64,000 nt of DNA from Sphingobacterium micropteri (GCF_014692515.1 NZ_JACOIK010000013.1:1-64000); one strand, 5' to 3'. Shown: positions 9,034 to 17,621, numbered from the stretch's first letter. The notes: a model not told the origin generated them from the sequence alone. Made by a program: numbers and translations.

Positions 9034-10815
9034 ATGGAAACAAAAGCTATTAAAGGCGGGGAATTCGTGATTCGCGAAACCCCTTATACGGAAGTTTTTA
9101 TTCCGGAAGAGTTTGATGAAGAAGCGAAATTGATTCGCCAGACTTGTTTGGATTTTCTTGATGCGGAAGTGTTGGATAAGCTAGATAGAATTGACGCACA
9201 GGAAGAGGGCCTGATGCAGAACCTGTTGGATAAAGCCGGAGAATTAGGATTACTGGGTGTCTCTATCCCGGAACAATATGGAGGATTTGGTAAAAACTTC
9301 AATACATCTATGCTGGTTGGCGAAGCGGTAGGTGGCGGTTATTCTTTTGCCGTGGCACTATCGGCCCACACCGGTATTGGTACATTACCTATCTTATATT
9401 ACGGAAACGATGCCCAAAAGGAAAAATACATTCCCAAGCTAACGTCGGGAGAATGGAAAGCAGCCTATTGTTTAACGGAGCCTAACGCGGGATCCGATGC
9501 GAATTCGGGACGTTCCTCCGCAAAATTAAATGCAGAAGGAACTCATTATCTGCTCAATGGGCAGAAAATGTGGATTACAAACGGTGGATTTGCCGATGTA
9601 TTCATTGTATTTGCAAAAATTGATGACGATAAAAATCTCAGTGCTTTTATTGTAGAAAGAGATTTTGGTGGGATCACCATGAATCCCGAAGAGCATAAGA
9701 TGGGTATCAAAGGATCATCCACAAGACAAATATTTTTTAATGATTGTCCGGTTCCGGTAGAGAATCTATTATCTGAAAGGGAAAACGGCTTTAAGATTGC
9801 CGTTAATATTCTAAATATTGGACGCATCAAATTAGGTGCCGCGACCATTGGTTCTGCACGTTCTGTCGTTACGCAAGCCGTAAAATACGCCAATGAGCGC
9901 GTGCAATTTAATTTGACTATATCCAAGTTTGGGGCAATTCGTCACAAGCTGGCGGAAATGGCTATTCGTTTGTACGCTAATGAATCTGCCGCTTATAGAG
10001 CAGGACAGAATATTGATGATGCTTATGCTGCGCTTGTTGCCGGCGGAATGGATGAAGCTAAAGCCAAGTTAAAATCTACAGAACAGTTTGCTATTGAATG
10101 TGCGATTATAAAGGTATGGTGCTCTGAGATGCTGGATTACGTTGTTGATGAAGGTGTGCAGATTTATGGAGGCATGGGCTATTCCGCAGAAGCTCCGATG
10201 GAAAGAGCCTATCGCGATTCCCGTATTAATCGGATTTTTGAAGGTACCAATGAGGTAAACCGTTTATTGGTGGTGGATATGTTATTAAAACGTGCCATGA
10301 AAGGAGAGTTGGATTTAATGGGGCCTGCGACGGCTGTTGCAAACGAGCTGACAGCTATTCCTGATTTTGTAGAAGAAGATACAACTGTTTTTGCAACGGA
10401 AAAAAAGATCATAGCAAATTTAAAAAAGGCCGGTTTAATGGTGGCGGGTGCTGCTGTACAGAAACTGATGATGAGTTTATCGAAAGAGGAGGAGATATTA
10501 ATGAATATTGCCGATATCATCGGATATATTTATGTGGCGGAATCGATATTGTTGCGGGCACAGAAGATTTATCATACCCAAGGAGAGGACGCTGCTGCTT
10601 TCCCCTTAGATATGGCGAGGGTGTATTTATATACTACGTTGGACAAAGTAGCTACAGCCGGGAAAGAAGCACTTTACGCTTTTGCAGAAGGGGATGAGTT
10701 GAAAATGATGATGGTTGGTCTGCGCCGGTTTACAAAAGTAGAGCCGTTCAATACAAAAGAAGCGCGCCAACGTATTGCAAAGAAAATGATCGAAGAGAAT
10801 AAATATTGTTTCTAG
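9034..10815 (+). CDS. Acyl-CoA dehydrogenase
   Basis: This FAD enzyme performs the first beta-oxidation step. Visible are LTEPNAGSDANSG (FAD and substrate binding), GLLGVSIPEQYGGFG near the N-terminus, and the signature YGGMGYSAEAPMERAYRDSR followed by IFEGTNEVNR. At 593 residues it carries a C-terminal extension of roughly 190 residues like the very-long-chain class, which suggests long-chain substrates. It lies 14 nt after fadA, completing the core cycle in one operon, and a terminator follows. Confidence 0.94.
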   Translation: METKAIKGGEFVIRETPYTEVFIPEEFDEEAKLIRQTCLDFLDAEVLDKLDRIDAQEEGLMQNLLDKAGELGLLGVSIPEQYGGFGKNFNTSMLVGEAVGGGYSFAVALSAHTGIGTLPILYYGNDAQKEKYIPKLTSGEWKAAYCLTEPNAGSDANSGRSSAKLNAEGTHYLLNGQKMWITNGGFADVFIVFAKIDDDKNLSAFIVERDFGGITMNPEEHKMGIKGSSTRQIFFNDCPVPVENLLSERENGFKIAVNILNIGRIKLGAATIGSARSVVTQAVKYANERVQFNLTISKFGAIRHKLAEMAIRLYANESAAYRAGQNIDDAYAALVAGGMDEAKAKLKSTEQFAIECAIIKVWCSEMLDYVVDEGVQIYGGMGYSAEAPMERAYRDSRINRIFEGTNEVNRLLVVDMLLKRAMKGELDLMGPATAVANELTAIPDFVEEDTTVFATEKKIIANLKKAGLMVAGAAVQKLMMSLSKEEEILMNIADIIGYIYVAESILLRAQKIYHTQGEDAAAFPLDMARVYLYTTLDKVATAGKEALYAFAEGDELKMMMVGLRRFTKVEPFNTKEARQRIAKKMIEENKYCF

Positions 10816-10836
10816 AGCATTGTTTTTGGTTGATTT

Positions 10837-10869
10837 AGCCTGTCGCGGTTTACGTGGCAGGCTTTTTTA
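10837..10869 (+). terminator. Terminator of the fad operon
   Basis: AGCCTGTCGCG and CGTGGCAGGCT pair with a few wobbles, followed by a T run. It closes the beta-oxidation operon before the TauE gene. Confidence 0.8.
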
Positions 10870-10888
10870 TTTTTTATTAAAATAAAAT

Positions 10889-10929
10889 CTATGTATTTAG
10901 TAGTCTTTGTTGAAATGTTACTATATTTG
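10889..10929 (+). promoter_or_regulatory. Promoter with shared 15-bp operator, TauE gene
   Basis: TATATTTG at 10922-10929 is the -7 element. CTATGTATTTAGTAG (10889-10903) lies 18 bp upstream and belongs to the same inverted-repeat family (CTAyTAAATTrrTAG) found at 11953-11967 and 17627-17641. Its position over the -33 region suggests a repressor or activator site shared with the downstream sulfur genes. Confidence 0.55.
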
Positions 10930-10988
10930 CAGGGCAACACAACTAGTGGAGTGAAATTTTTTGATAACAAAGTAAATAATAAAAATAA

Positions 10989-11891
10989 ATGGACAAGGCA
11001 ATAGCGGTTTTAGGATTAACTCATGTAAGTAAAAAAATCACTTTAAAGCATGTAGGTTGGGCTATTTTAGCACTCAAGCTAGCTATTGCAGGGTACTTTA
11101 TCTATCTTTTAGTAGAAGGGTTTCGCACGAATGCGTTTGAGTTTGGAGAACGTTTTCTCTGGTTTATTTTGGCTGGCTTCGTCGCGCAGCTGATTGACGG
11201 GGCATTAGGAATGGCTTATGGAGTGAGTTGTACAAGTTTATTGCTTTGGCTAGGTATTCCACCAAAGTTTGCATCCGCTAGTGTACATACCTCAGAAATT
11301 TTTACGACAGGTGTTTCTGGTTTATCCCATATCCGCTTTGACAATATTGACAAGAGATTGTTTTTTCAAATTGTCGTTACAGGAAGTATCGGTGCAATTA
11401 TCGGTGCTTATTTCATTTCCGATCTCTTTGATGGAGATTTGGTGAAGCCCTTTATATCTTTCTACTTGCTTTTGTTAGGTGTATATTTGCTCTACAAGGC
11501 ATTTAAAAAGCAACAAGGTAAGGCAAAAAGCATGAAACATACACCTTTACTCGCGTTTGCCGGCGGACTATTGGACGCAATTGGCGGTGGCGGTTGGGGA
11601 CCAATAGTAACATCTAATTTATTGAGTCGAGGGAAGAGTCCGAGGCATACCATCGGAACGGTCAATACCGCGGAGTTTTTTGTGACTTACTTTGCTACCG
11701 CTGTATTTATTTTCGTGTTAGGTGTTCAGCATCTGGAAATTGTTCTCGGCTTGATTATCGGTGGAGTAATTGCGGCGCCTTTAGGAGCATATATCGCATC
11801 TCGCATTAATCAACGTCTTCTTTTGATTTTGGTAGGTATATTGGTAGTCCTCTCTTCAGGATGGGGGATTGCAGCCGCTTTTTGGCTGTAG
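10989..11891 (+). CDS. TauE/SafE-family sulfite or sulfonate exporter
   Basis: The 300-residue membrane protein has about seven to eight hydrophobic helices and the two-repeat TauE/SafE pattern: DGALGMAYGVSCTSLLLWLGIPP in the first half and GGLLDAIGGGGWGPIVTSNLL in the second. Family members export sulfite, sulfoacetate or related anions, and some import sulfur anions. It is monocistronic here. Its promoter carries the same operator as the receptor and SusC operons downstream, so it probably belongs to the same sulfur regulon. Direction and substrate are inferred. Confidence 0.87.
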   Translation: MDKAIAVLGLTHVSKKITLKHVGWAILALKLAIAGYFIYLLVEGFRTNAFEFGERFLWFILAGFVAQLIDGALGMAYGVSCTSLLLWLGIPPKFASASVHTSEIFTTGVSGLSHIRFDNIDKRLFFQIVVTGSIGAIIGAYFISDLFDGDLVKPFISFYLLLLGVYLLYKAFKKQQGKAKSMKHTPLLAFAGGLLDAIGGGGWGPIVTSNLLSRGKSPRHTIGTVNTAEFFVTYFATAVFIFVLGVQHLEIVLGLIIGGVIAAPLGAYIASRINQRLLLILVGILVVLSSGWGIAAAFWL

Positions 11892-11952
11892 AGGTAAAAT
11901 TTAGGGTTGATATCAAAATATGATGATAGGCTCTTTTTTTAAAAAATAAAAA

Positions 11953-11994
11953 CTACTAAATTGATAGATTATATATATTATATTTCTATATTTG
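11953..11994 (+). promoter_or_regulatory. Promoter with shared operator, receptor 1 leader
   Basis: CTACTAAATTGATAG (11953-11967) ends exactly 19 bp before TATATTTG (11987-11994), the same geometry as at 17627-17668. Transcription would begin near 12000, so the receptor 1 mRNA has a leader of about 270 nt containing a short ORF and several hairpins. Confidence 0.6.
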
Positions 11995-11997
11995 CGG

Positions 11998-12025
11998 TGT
12001 CGTTTTAACTTTCCTGACGACGACA
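11998..12025 (+). promoter_or_regulatory. 5'-end hairpin of receptor 1 leader
   Basis: TGTCGT (11998-12003) pairs with ACGACA (12020-12025). It occupies the place held by the GGCGTTGGC hairpin in the susC leader, but the loop differs (it contains TTAACTTTCCT). That 11-mer recurs at 17822-17832, where it is one arm of the second attenuator. Confidence 0.45.
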
Positions 12026-12044
12026 AATTTAAAAGCATTAAAAA

Positions 12045-12143
12045 ATGAAAAGTAATCAAATTCAAAACAGGTCAGTCAAAATGAATCCAAATGTCGTATA
12101 TCTTTTTTGTCTTTCGCTAAAAATGCGAATGTGCAGATTTTAA
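12045..12143 (+). CDS. Cysteine-containing leader peptide 1
   Basis: This 32-codon ORF starts 19 nt after the 5'-end hairpin and ends in FCLSLKMRMCRF. A second leader ORF at 17724-17825 ends in YCLSLRMRMCTC. The N-terminal halves are unrelated, while the last ten residues are conserved with changes such as CTA/CTT and AAA/CGA that keep the amino-acid type. Hairpins that can form an attenuator follow the stop codon. I read it as a leader peptide whose translation senses cysteinyl-tRNA, with two Cys codons in the conserved tail. It is unlikely to act as a free protein. Confidence 0.7.
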   Translation: MKSNQIQNRSVKMNPNVVYLFCLSLKMRMCRF

Positions 12144-12146
12144 TTT

Positions 12147-12200
12147 CTTCCCTCTACAATAGAACACAGAAAAGGGAAGCAGATGCTTCCCTCCTGTGTT
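12147..12200 (+). terminator. Attenuator 1 (terminator / antiterminator)
   Basis: Terminator form: AACACAG (12163-12169) pairs with CTGTGTT (12194-12200) and GGGAAGC (12174-12180) with GCTTCCC (12185-12191). Antiterminator form: CTTCCC (12147-12152), four bases after the leader stop codon, can pair with GGGAAG (12174-12179) instead. The two structures exclude each other. The T run after the stem is weak (GTTTAATAA), so termination may need help or be partial. Confidence 0.6.
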
Positions 12201-12213
12201 TAATAACAAACCG

Positions 12214-12240
12214 CAAGTTCAATTTTGGCGTTGGCACTTG
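12214..12240 (+). promoter_or_regulatory. GGCGTTGGC hairpin, copy 1
   Basis: CAAGT and ACTTG close a loop of 17 nt (TCAATTTTGGCGTTGGC), 29 nt before the receptor start codon. Three further copies lie at 14953, 17675 and 17891. The stem bases vary together while the loop is kept, which points to an RNA element rather than a chance repeat. Confidence 0.6.
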
Positions 12241-12269
12241 TTAGTATTTACTATTAAACACCCGAAAAT

Positions 12270-14861
12270 ATGAAAAATTATGGAGTTTTACGATACTCAC
12301 CACTCTTATTGTTTGTTTTTCTAATCAAACAAAACCTATTTGCACAAGTTCAGCCACAACCGATTATTAATGCTACCCTAGAAGGGGTTGTCATTGATTC
12401 TGTTTCCAAAGTACCTATAGAAGGTGCGACCGTTCAATTGGAGGCGGTTACGCACAGTGTCCGTACGGATAGAGATGGGAAATTCGTGTTCGTCACCGGT
12501 CAGAAATTACCATTCACGTTGATTGTTACGGTTGTGGGCTATCAACAGAAAAGAATTGTCGCCGATAATTCACCGACTACGATAGAATTGTCCCCTAAAC
12601 AAGAAACATTAGATCAAGTTATTGTAACGTCACGGAGAAGGAGAGAGCAACTTCAGGACGTACCCATTCCGGTTTCCATTGTACGGGCTAGCACGATAGA
12701 AGATGCGGGGGCATTTAATGTTGGTAGAATTAAAGAAATAGTTCCCACGGTACAGCTTTACTCTTCCAATCCGCGTAATACGACGTTAAACATTAGGGGA
12801 TTGGGTTCTACGTACGGTCTAACCAACGATGGTATAGATCCGGGTGTGGGATTTTATTTAGACGGTGTTTATTTGGCACGTCCTGCTGCGACATCCTTAG
12901 ATTTTATTGATATCGAGCAAATTGAAGTATTGCGTGGTCCTCAAGGAACACTATTTGGTAAAAATACGACGTCGGGAGCTTTTAATATAACCTCCCGTCA
13001 ACCTGAATTCACACCCAGTGCAAATTTCGAATTGAGTTACGGCAACTACGGTTATATACAGGCTAAAACATCTTTAACCGGTCCATTGATCAAAGATAAG
13101 CTGGCAGCTCGTGTCTCTTTTTCGGGAACACAGCGTGACGGAACTTTGTATAATGTCTATTCCGATCGCCAGATTAATGACATTAATAACTTAGGTGTGA
13201 GAGGACAATTGTTATTTACACCGAGTGAGAATTTAAACATATCATTGGCAGGTGATGTGACGAAGCAACGTCCGGATGGTTACGGTTGGGGTATCGCCGG
13301 AGTTGTTGAAAATCAGCGATCAGAATACAGACAGTTCAATAGTATTATTCAAGACCTTGGATATGAAATTCCTTACAAAAGTGCTTTTGAACGAAAAGTG
13401 GATCTGGATACACGTTCCAAAGCAGACAACGAATTGGGCGGTGTTTCGCTAAATGTAAATTATAAAATTGGCTACGGTACATTGACATCTACGTCAGCCT
13501 GGCGTTATTGGGATTGGGTACCGCTAAATGACAGGGATTATTTAGGTGTTCCTGCTTATACTATTTCAGCCGGAAATTCCGTACACGATCAATGGTCGCA
13601 GGAATTTCGGTATTCCGGTAATATTAGTGAAAAAGTAAGTGCAGTTGTTGGGGTATTCGGTCTGTGGCAGGATTTAAAAACGGATCCGGTACATACCGAA
13701 GAAGCCGGTGATGCATTATGGCGCTTTCAGCAAAACAATGAGTCGGCCACGCAATGGGCTCCGGGACTGATCGATAGAGTTGGTATTCGTACCAAATATG
13801 GTATTAAAAGTACGAGTTTAGCCGTTTTCTCCCAATTTGACTGGGCTATAACCTCTAAATTACATCTATTGCCAGGATTACGGTATAACTACGATAAAAA
13901 AGTAGCCGATTACGACCGTAAAAAGTATATCGATAACACGATAGATTATACGCCGGAACAACTTGCAGCGGTAAATAGTATCTATTCTGATCAAACATTT
14001 GACGTAAATGCTGACGCCGGAAATCTGTCGGGTCAACTATCACTTCAATATCGGTTTAACCCGCTTTACAATGCTTACGCAACCTATTCTAAAAGTTACA
14101 AGCCAATAGGAATCAACGTCGGTGGACTGCCGGTTATTGATGGAGAAGTCGCGACTGATCTAGCGGAAGTAAAACCGGAATCTGTAAACCACGTGGAATT
14201 TGGCGTAAAAACCAGCCCTAACCGAAATGCTTTCTTGAATTTAACAGTATACCAGACGAATATTAAAGATTATCAGACCCAAGTGCAAACACCAGATCCG
14301 GGAGTAAACAGAGGTTACCTAGCTAATGCGGAGAAAGTGCGCGTACAAGGTATTGAACTAGATGGAAGTGTAAGGCCGTGGGAATTTTTGAGATTGAATG
14401 GATCACTGGCTTATACAGATGGAAAATATGTTTCGTTCACGAACGCACCTGTTCCATTGGAAGAAGTGGGAGGCCCTGAAGCTTTTAAAGATGTTTCCGG
14501 CGGAGCGCTTCCTGGGATTTCAAAGTGGTCTTGGTCATTGTCCGCCGAATTGACGGCAAAGGGGCGCTTGTTAGGACTGGTAGGAAATTACTTTTTGGGA
14601 ACGGATCTTTTTTATCGGTCTAAATTTTCGTCCAGCCCGTCACCATCGCAATACTTGAACATAGACGCCTATGCATTACTAAACGCACGTGTAGGCTTCC
14701 GGGCGGCAAGTGGACTCTCTGTAATTGTATGGAGCAGGAATTTGACGAATAAAGATTATTATGAGCAATTACTCGCTGCTCCGGGTAACTTCGGTCAATA
14801 TGCTGGGGTAATTGGCGATCCGCAGACCTATGGGGTGACGCTGCGATATAATCTTAGATAA
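12270..14861 (+). CDS. TonB-dependent receptor with carboxypeptidase-regulatory-like N-domain (receptor 1)
   Basis: The 863-residue outer-membrane importer has a signal peptide, an N-terminal carboxypeptidase-regulatory-like domain (residues about 30-110), a plug (IPVSIVRAS to LRGPQGTLFGKNTTSGAFN) and a 22-strand-type barrel ending in an aromatic-rich TYGVTLRYNLR. The plug resembles the siderophore-receptor class rather than SusC, and no SusD follows. The first ~115 residues and the leader are very like those of the SusC at 17946, but the barrels are unrelated. The leader contains a probable cysteine attenuator. The substrate is probably a sulfur-containing compound, from context only. Confidence 0.9.
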   Translation: MKNYGVLRYSPLLLFVFLIKQNLFAQVQPQPIINATLEGVVIDSVSKVPIEGATVQLEAVTHSVRTDRDGKFVFVTGQKLPFTLIVTVVGYQQKRIVADNSPTTIELSPKQETLDQVIVTSRRRREQLQDVPIPVSIVRASTIEDAGAFNVGRIKEIVPTVQLYSSNPRNTTLNIRGLGSTYGLTNDGIDPGVGFYLDGVYLARPAATSLDFIDIEQIEVLRGPQGTLFGKNTTSGAFNITSRQPEFTPSANFELSYGNYGYIQAKTSLTGPLIKDKLAARVSFSGTQRDGTLYNVYSDRQINDINNLGVRGQLLFTPSENLNISLAGDVTKQRPDGYGWGIAGVVENQRSEYRQFNSIIQDLGYEIPYKSAFERKVDLDTRSKADNELGGVSLNVNYKIGYGTLTSTSAWRYWDWVPLNDRDYLGVPAYTISAGNSVHDQWSQEFRYSGNISEKVSAVVGVFGLWQDLKTDPVHTEEAGDALWRFQQNNESATQWAPGLIDRVGIRTKYGIKSTSLAVFSQFDWAITSKLHLLPGLRYNYDKKVADYDRKKYIDNTIDYTPEQLAAVNSIYSDQTFDVNADAGNLSGQLSLQYRFNPLYNAYATYSKSYKPIGINVGGLPVIDGEVATDLAEVKPESVNHVEFGVKTSPNRNAFLNLTVYQTNIKDYQTQVQTPDPGVNRGYLANAEKVRVQGIELDGSVRPWEFLRLNGSLAYTDGKYVSFTNAPVPLEEVGGPEAFKDVSGGALPGISKWSWSLSAELTAKGRLLGLVGNYFLGTDLFYRSKFSSSPSPSQYLNIDAYALLNARVGFRAASGLSVIVWSRNLTNKDYYEQLLAAPGNFGQYAGVIGDPQTYGVTLRYNLR

Positions 14862-14899
14862 TTGACGCTCAATACAAGCTTATTTCTCTTTGTTTAAGG

Positions 14900-14930
14900 A
14901 AGTATATAGGGGAATTGTTCCCCTATACTT
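14900..14930 (+). terminator. Terminator after receptor 1
   Basis: AAGTATATAGGGGAA and TTCCCCTATACTT form a strong stem with a two-base bulge and a three-base loop, 38 nt after the receptor stop. A weak T run follows. It could also be the surviving terminator half of a third attenuator leading into the pseudogene at 15000. Confidence 0.65.
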
Positions 14931-14952
14931 CTGTCTTATAATTGATAATGTT

Positions 14953-14978
14953 ACAAGCTAATTGGCGTTGGCACTTGT
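14953..14978 (+). promoter_or_regulatory. GGCGTTGGC hairpin, copy 2 (before pseudogene)
   Basis: ACAAG and CTTGT close the loop CTAATTGGCGTTGGCA. It ends 21 nt before position 15000, where the first codon of the dead receptor gene would stand. Its presence shows that the pseudogene once had the same leader architecture as its neighbours. Confidence 0.55.
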
Positions 14979-14999
14979 AGTTATTAACTTTTAGACAGT

Positions 15000-15706
15000 A
15001 TAAACAAGAACAAAAAAAGAATACGACGGTATTCTACTTATCTGCTATTCTCCATTATTTTTTTCTGCACGCCTATCCTACGTGCGCAAGAAAACACTAA
15101 ACCGCTCATCAATGCCACATTATCGGGGTCAGGTTCTCGATTCATTGACCAACGAACCATTGGCTGGTGTTACGGTACAATTACAGACGGTTACCCACAG
15201 CGTGGCAACAGATCGGGAAGCCCAATTACAACAAATTGTCCAAAAACGGCCCACTACGAGGTATGAAAGCAGATTTATACGAAGGTGGGATACGGGTACC
15301 GCTCATCGTGAAATACGGGAGCTCGACAGCAGGTAAGACTTCTGCATTTCCCACCTATTTCTCAGACCTATATGCGACGCTATTGGATATAGGTGGTGCA
15401 CAGGATGGAGGAGAAACAGACGACACCAGTTTGCTCCCCGAATTATTTACACCCAATAGCCAAAATCGGGAAGATCGTTTTCTTTATAGGGAACAGTATC
15501 CCAAAAAAGGGATTCAGCAGGCGGTGCGTTGGGGCGACTGGAAACTTATCCGCCCGGGAAACGACGCACCTGTTGAACTTTATAATCTGCGAACCGATAT
15601 CGGCGAAACAACAAATATGGCAGGAAAACATGCAGACATGGTAGAAAAGTTACAAACCTTCCTTCACCAAGCGCATGTACCGTCCGATTGGTGGCCGGTT
15701 GAATAA
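15000..15706 (+). pseudogene. Chimeric relic: TonB receptor N-terminus fused to sulfatase C-terminus
   Basis: Three segments in three frames can be read. From 15000 an ATA stands where ATG is expected, followed by a signal peptide (RRYSTYLLFSIIFFCTPILRAQ) and PLINATLSG. A one-base shift near 15126-15130 leads to GQVLDSLTNEPLAGVTVQLQ and THSVATDR, clearly the N-domain of receptor 1 and SusC. At about 15210-15222 the homology jumps into the last third of an arylsulfatase (NGPLRGMKADLYEGGIRVPL, then GDWKLIRPG, ELYNLRTDIGETTN) ending at 15706. Everything between, meaning the barrel, any SusD and the sulfatase catalytic half, is gone. The ORF covering 15167-15706 is therefore not a functional gene. 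Confidence 0.85.
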
Positions 15707-15712
15707 AAGGGC

Positions 15713-17251
15713 CTAAAGTGGTTTGGAATGCTGTTTAGCCGGACTAGGCGCTAGCGGTTCACGATACGCTGGCTGCTTCTTTAGCAAATCGAGTGCTTTC
15801 TGAAAATCCTTATTATTCATGTCTGCTTGATTTTTATATTCCAGCAGATCTTCCCCATAGATGTAAAACTCATACCGCGGAGCGAGATTCTTATTCTTGA
15901 TGTTGGTCCATTCTACCAAACGATAGTTATCTGTTCGGATGGCGCGTCCCATCCAACCATCGCGCGGATAACAATGATAGGCATAATCTATTTTATGTTC
16001 TTTTTTGGTTAATAAAGGAACTAAACTTTCACCATCAAAAGAGACTGCATTGTTTGTCGGAAGTTGTAAGCCTGTCAACTGGATCAATGTGGGATAAATG
16101 TCAACGGTTTCTACAATCGATGTAGAAGTATGTCCACTCAAAATTTCTTCCGGATACGAGATCACAAGTGGGATGCGATTAGCCAATTCGTAATTCACAT
16201 GTTTCGTCCACATGCCCATATCACCGAGCAGGTAGCCATGGTCTCCCCAGAGGACAACGATCGTATTTTTATCCAAACCTGACCGTCTCAGTTCGTTTAG
16301 AACCTTTCCTATTTGAGCATCGACGTAGCTTACGCCGGCATAGTAGCCGTGTATGAGCTGTCTTTTTAACGAGTCGGGATAACGCCGATTCTCTTCGTAC
16401 ACAGGAATATTCTGGTATTGTTCGATTTCGCCGAATCGTTTGATGGCGAAATTTGGTGCTCCCGAAGGATGTTCCTCCGTTTTGGGCAATGGAAGCTCGT
16501 ACTCATCATACAAATCCCAGTATTTTTTTGGAACGGAGAACGGAAGATGCGGACGTGCAAAGCCCACAGCAAGAAAAAAAGATTGATCTTTGGCCTGTAA
16601 AGAATCTAATACCTGCACTGCCTTATTGGCAACACGGCCATCCCCATAAGCCTCATCCGGTACATCCGGGGACTCCCATGGAATACCCTTTATCTGTTTC
16701 AGTGCATACTCCCAGGAGTGATTTTCAAAAAGTGCTGCTTCTACTGTCAATTCGGATGGCGACTTATCCATCGTCAAGTACTCAATAATTTTCTCATGAA
16801 AGTGAGGTGCCGACCAAGATTGTGTATCATTATAGGTATTATGGCCTATATGAAATACTTTTCCTATTGCCTGTGTAAAATATCCTTGGTTTTTAAATGC
16901 TTCAGGAAGTGTTACCACGTCCGGATAATATTGGCGGATATCTCTACCAAAATCGTAAAGTCCTGTTGAGGTGGGACGACTTCCCAGCAAGAGACTGTTG
17001 CGCGATGCCACACAAACCGCTTGATTACTGTAAGCACGATCAAACCGCACTCCTCTATTGATCAACGCATCGATATTTGGTGTAACAGCCGCATCATCTC
17101 CAAAACCGTTTATAGCAGGCTTTAAGTCATCAACCAAGATGAAAAGAACGTTTGGCTTTTTTTGCTTCGTTTGAGCGCTGGAATAAGGTATAATACAAAT
17201 AGTATTACACAGGATAACAAACACAATTTGATACAACTTTATTTTATTCAT
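15713..17251 (-). CDS. Sulfatase, iduronate-2-sulfatase-like
   Basis: The 512-residue enzyme has a signal peptide (to about residue 26), the metal-binding VDDLKP at 40-45 and the activation motif CVASR at 80-84, in which C80 would become formylglycine. SRPTSTGLYDFG and WGDHGYLLGDMGMWTKH are typical of the iduronate-2-sulfatase/choline-sulfatase branch. It hydrolyses a sulfate ester in the periplasm or outside the cell, probably on a polysaccharide or glycosaminoglycan. No formylglycine-generating enzyme is in the window. It is convergent with the chimeric relic, and a fragment of another sulfatase lies just upstream. Confidence 0.9.
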   Translation of the reverse strand: MNKIKLYQIVFVILCNTICIIPYSSAQTKQKKPNVLFILVDDLKPAINGFGDDAAVTPNIDALINRGVRFDRAYSNQAVCVASRNSLLLGSRPTSTGLYDFGRDIRQYYPDVVTLPEAFKNQGYFTQAIGKVFHIGHNTYNDTQSWSAPHFHEKIIEYLTMDKSPSELTVEAALFENHSWEYALKQIKGIPWESPDVPDEAYGDGRVANKAVQVLDSLQAKDQSFFLAVGFARPHLPFSVPKKYWDLYDEYELPLPKTEEHPSGAPNFAIKRFGEIEQYQNIPVYEENRRYPDSLKRQLIHGYYAGVSYVDAQIGKVLNELRRSGLDKNTIVVLWGDHGYLLGDMGMWTKHVNYELANRIPLVISYPEEILSGHTSTSIVETVDIYPTLIQLTGLQLPTNNAVSFDGESLVPLLTKKEHKIDYAYHCYPRDGWMGRAIRTDNYRLVEWTNIKNKNLAPRYEFYIYGEDLLEYKNQADMNNKDFQKALDLLKKQPAYREPLAPSPAKQHSKPL

Positions 17252-17399
17252 GATTTAAACTGTTTTACTTAATCTATACTAGCCGCCTTCGACTTAAAGA
17301 TCTCATTTCTATGGAAATTAGAATCTTGGCATCTTATCCTTATAACATTTTATCGTATAAGGGTTTGTCGTTTCCCACTTGTTTTTGAGCGGATAAACA

Positions 17400-17579
17400 T
17401 TATATTTCTATGCTTTCTTTTTCAAAAGCTCTTTTCCGTTCTTCTACCTTTTTTGGGTATTTATCCGCAAAATTATGTATTTTGTTAAAATCCTCCTTCA
17501 TGTTGTATAAATATATGCCGTTAGAACCGGGTTCTCTCACTACATGATATTGGTTACGTACGAATACTACGAACGCAAC
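17400..17579 (-). pseudogene. C-terminal fragment of a second sulfatase
   Basis: The minus strand from 17579 to the stop at 17400 encodes 59 codons including YHVVREPGSNGIYLYNMKED and FADKYPKKVEERKRAFEKE. This is the usual arylsulfatase tail (WKLIR...ELYNLKEDPxExxNLADKYPEKV). A stop codon lies immediately upstream in frame, and no catalytic part is left. It explains part of the otherwise gene-free gap between the intact sulfatase and the susC leader; the rest (17252-17399 and 17580-17620) shows nothing I recognise. Confidence 0.7.
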
Positions 17580-17621
17580 TCACCTTTCCCACGAATCTTT
17601 TTAAGGAATAAATATTTTCAT

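Noticed and set aside
10930-10988. A further leader ORF or GGCGTTGGC hairpin before the TauE gene
   Set aside because: The 59-nt leader has no such loop and no CLSL-type peptide; only the operator is shared.
11995-12269. A known SAM or other sulfur-related riboswitch in the receptor 1 leader
   Set aside because: I found no match to SAM-I, SAM-II or similar cores. The region is better explained by a leader ORF with alternative hairpins.
15167-15706. A separate small sulfatase gene
   Set aside because: It lacks the catalytic half and the CxxSR site, and its first codons derive from the receptor N-domain in another frame. It is treated as part of the chimeric pseudogene.
16453-16788. Open frame of 111 codons opposite the sulfatase gene
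   Set aside because: It is a shadow of the sulfatase coding frame, which has all family motifs on the other strand.
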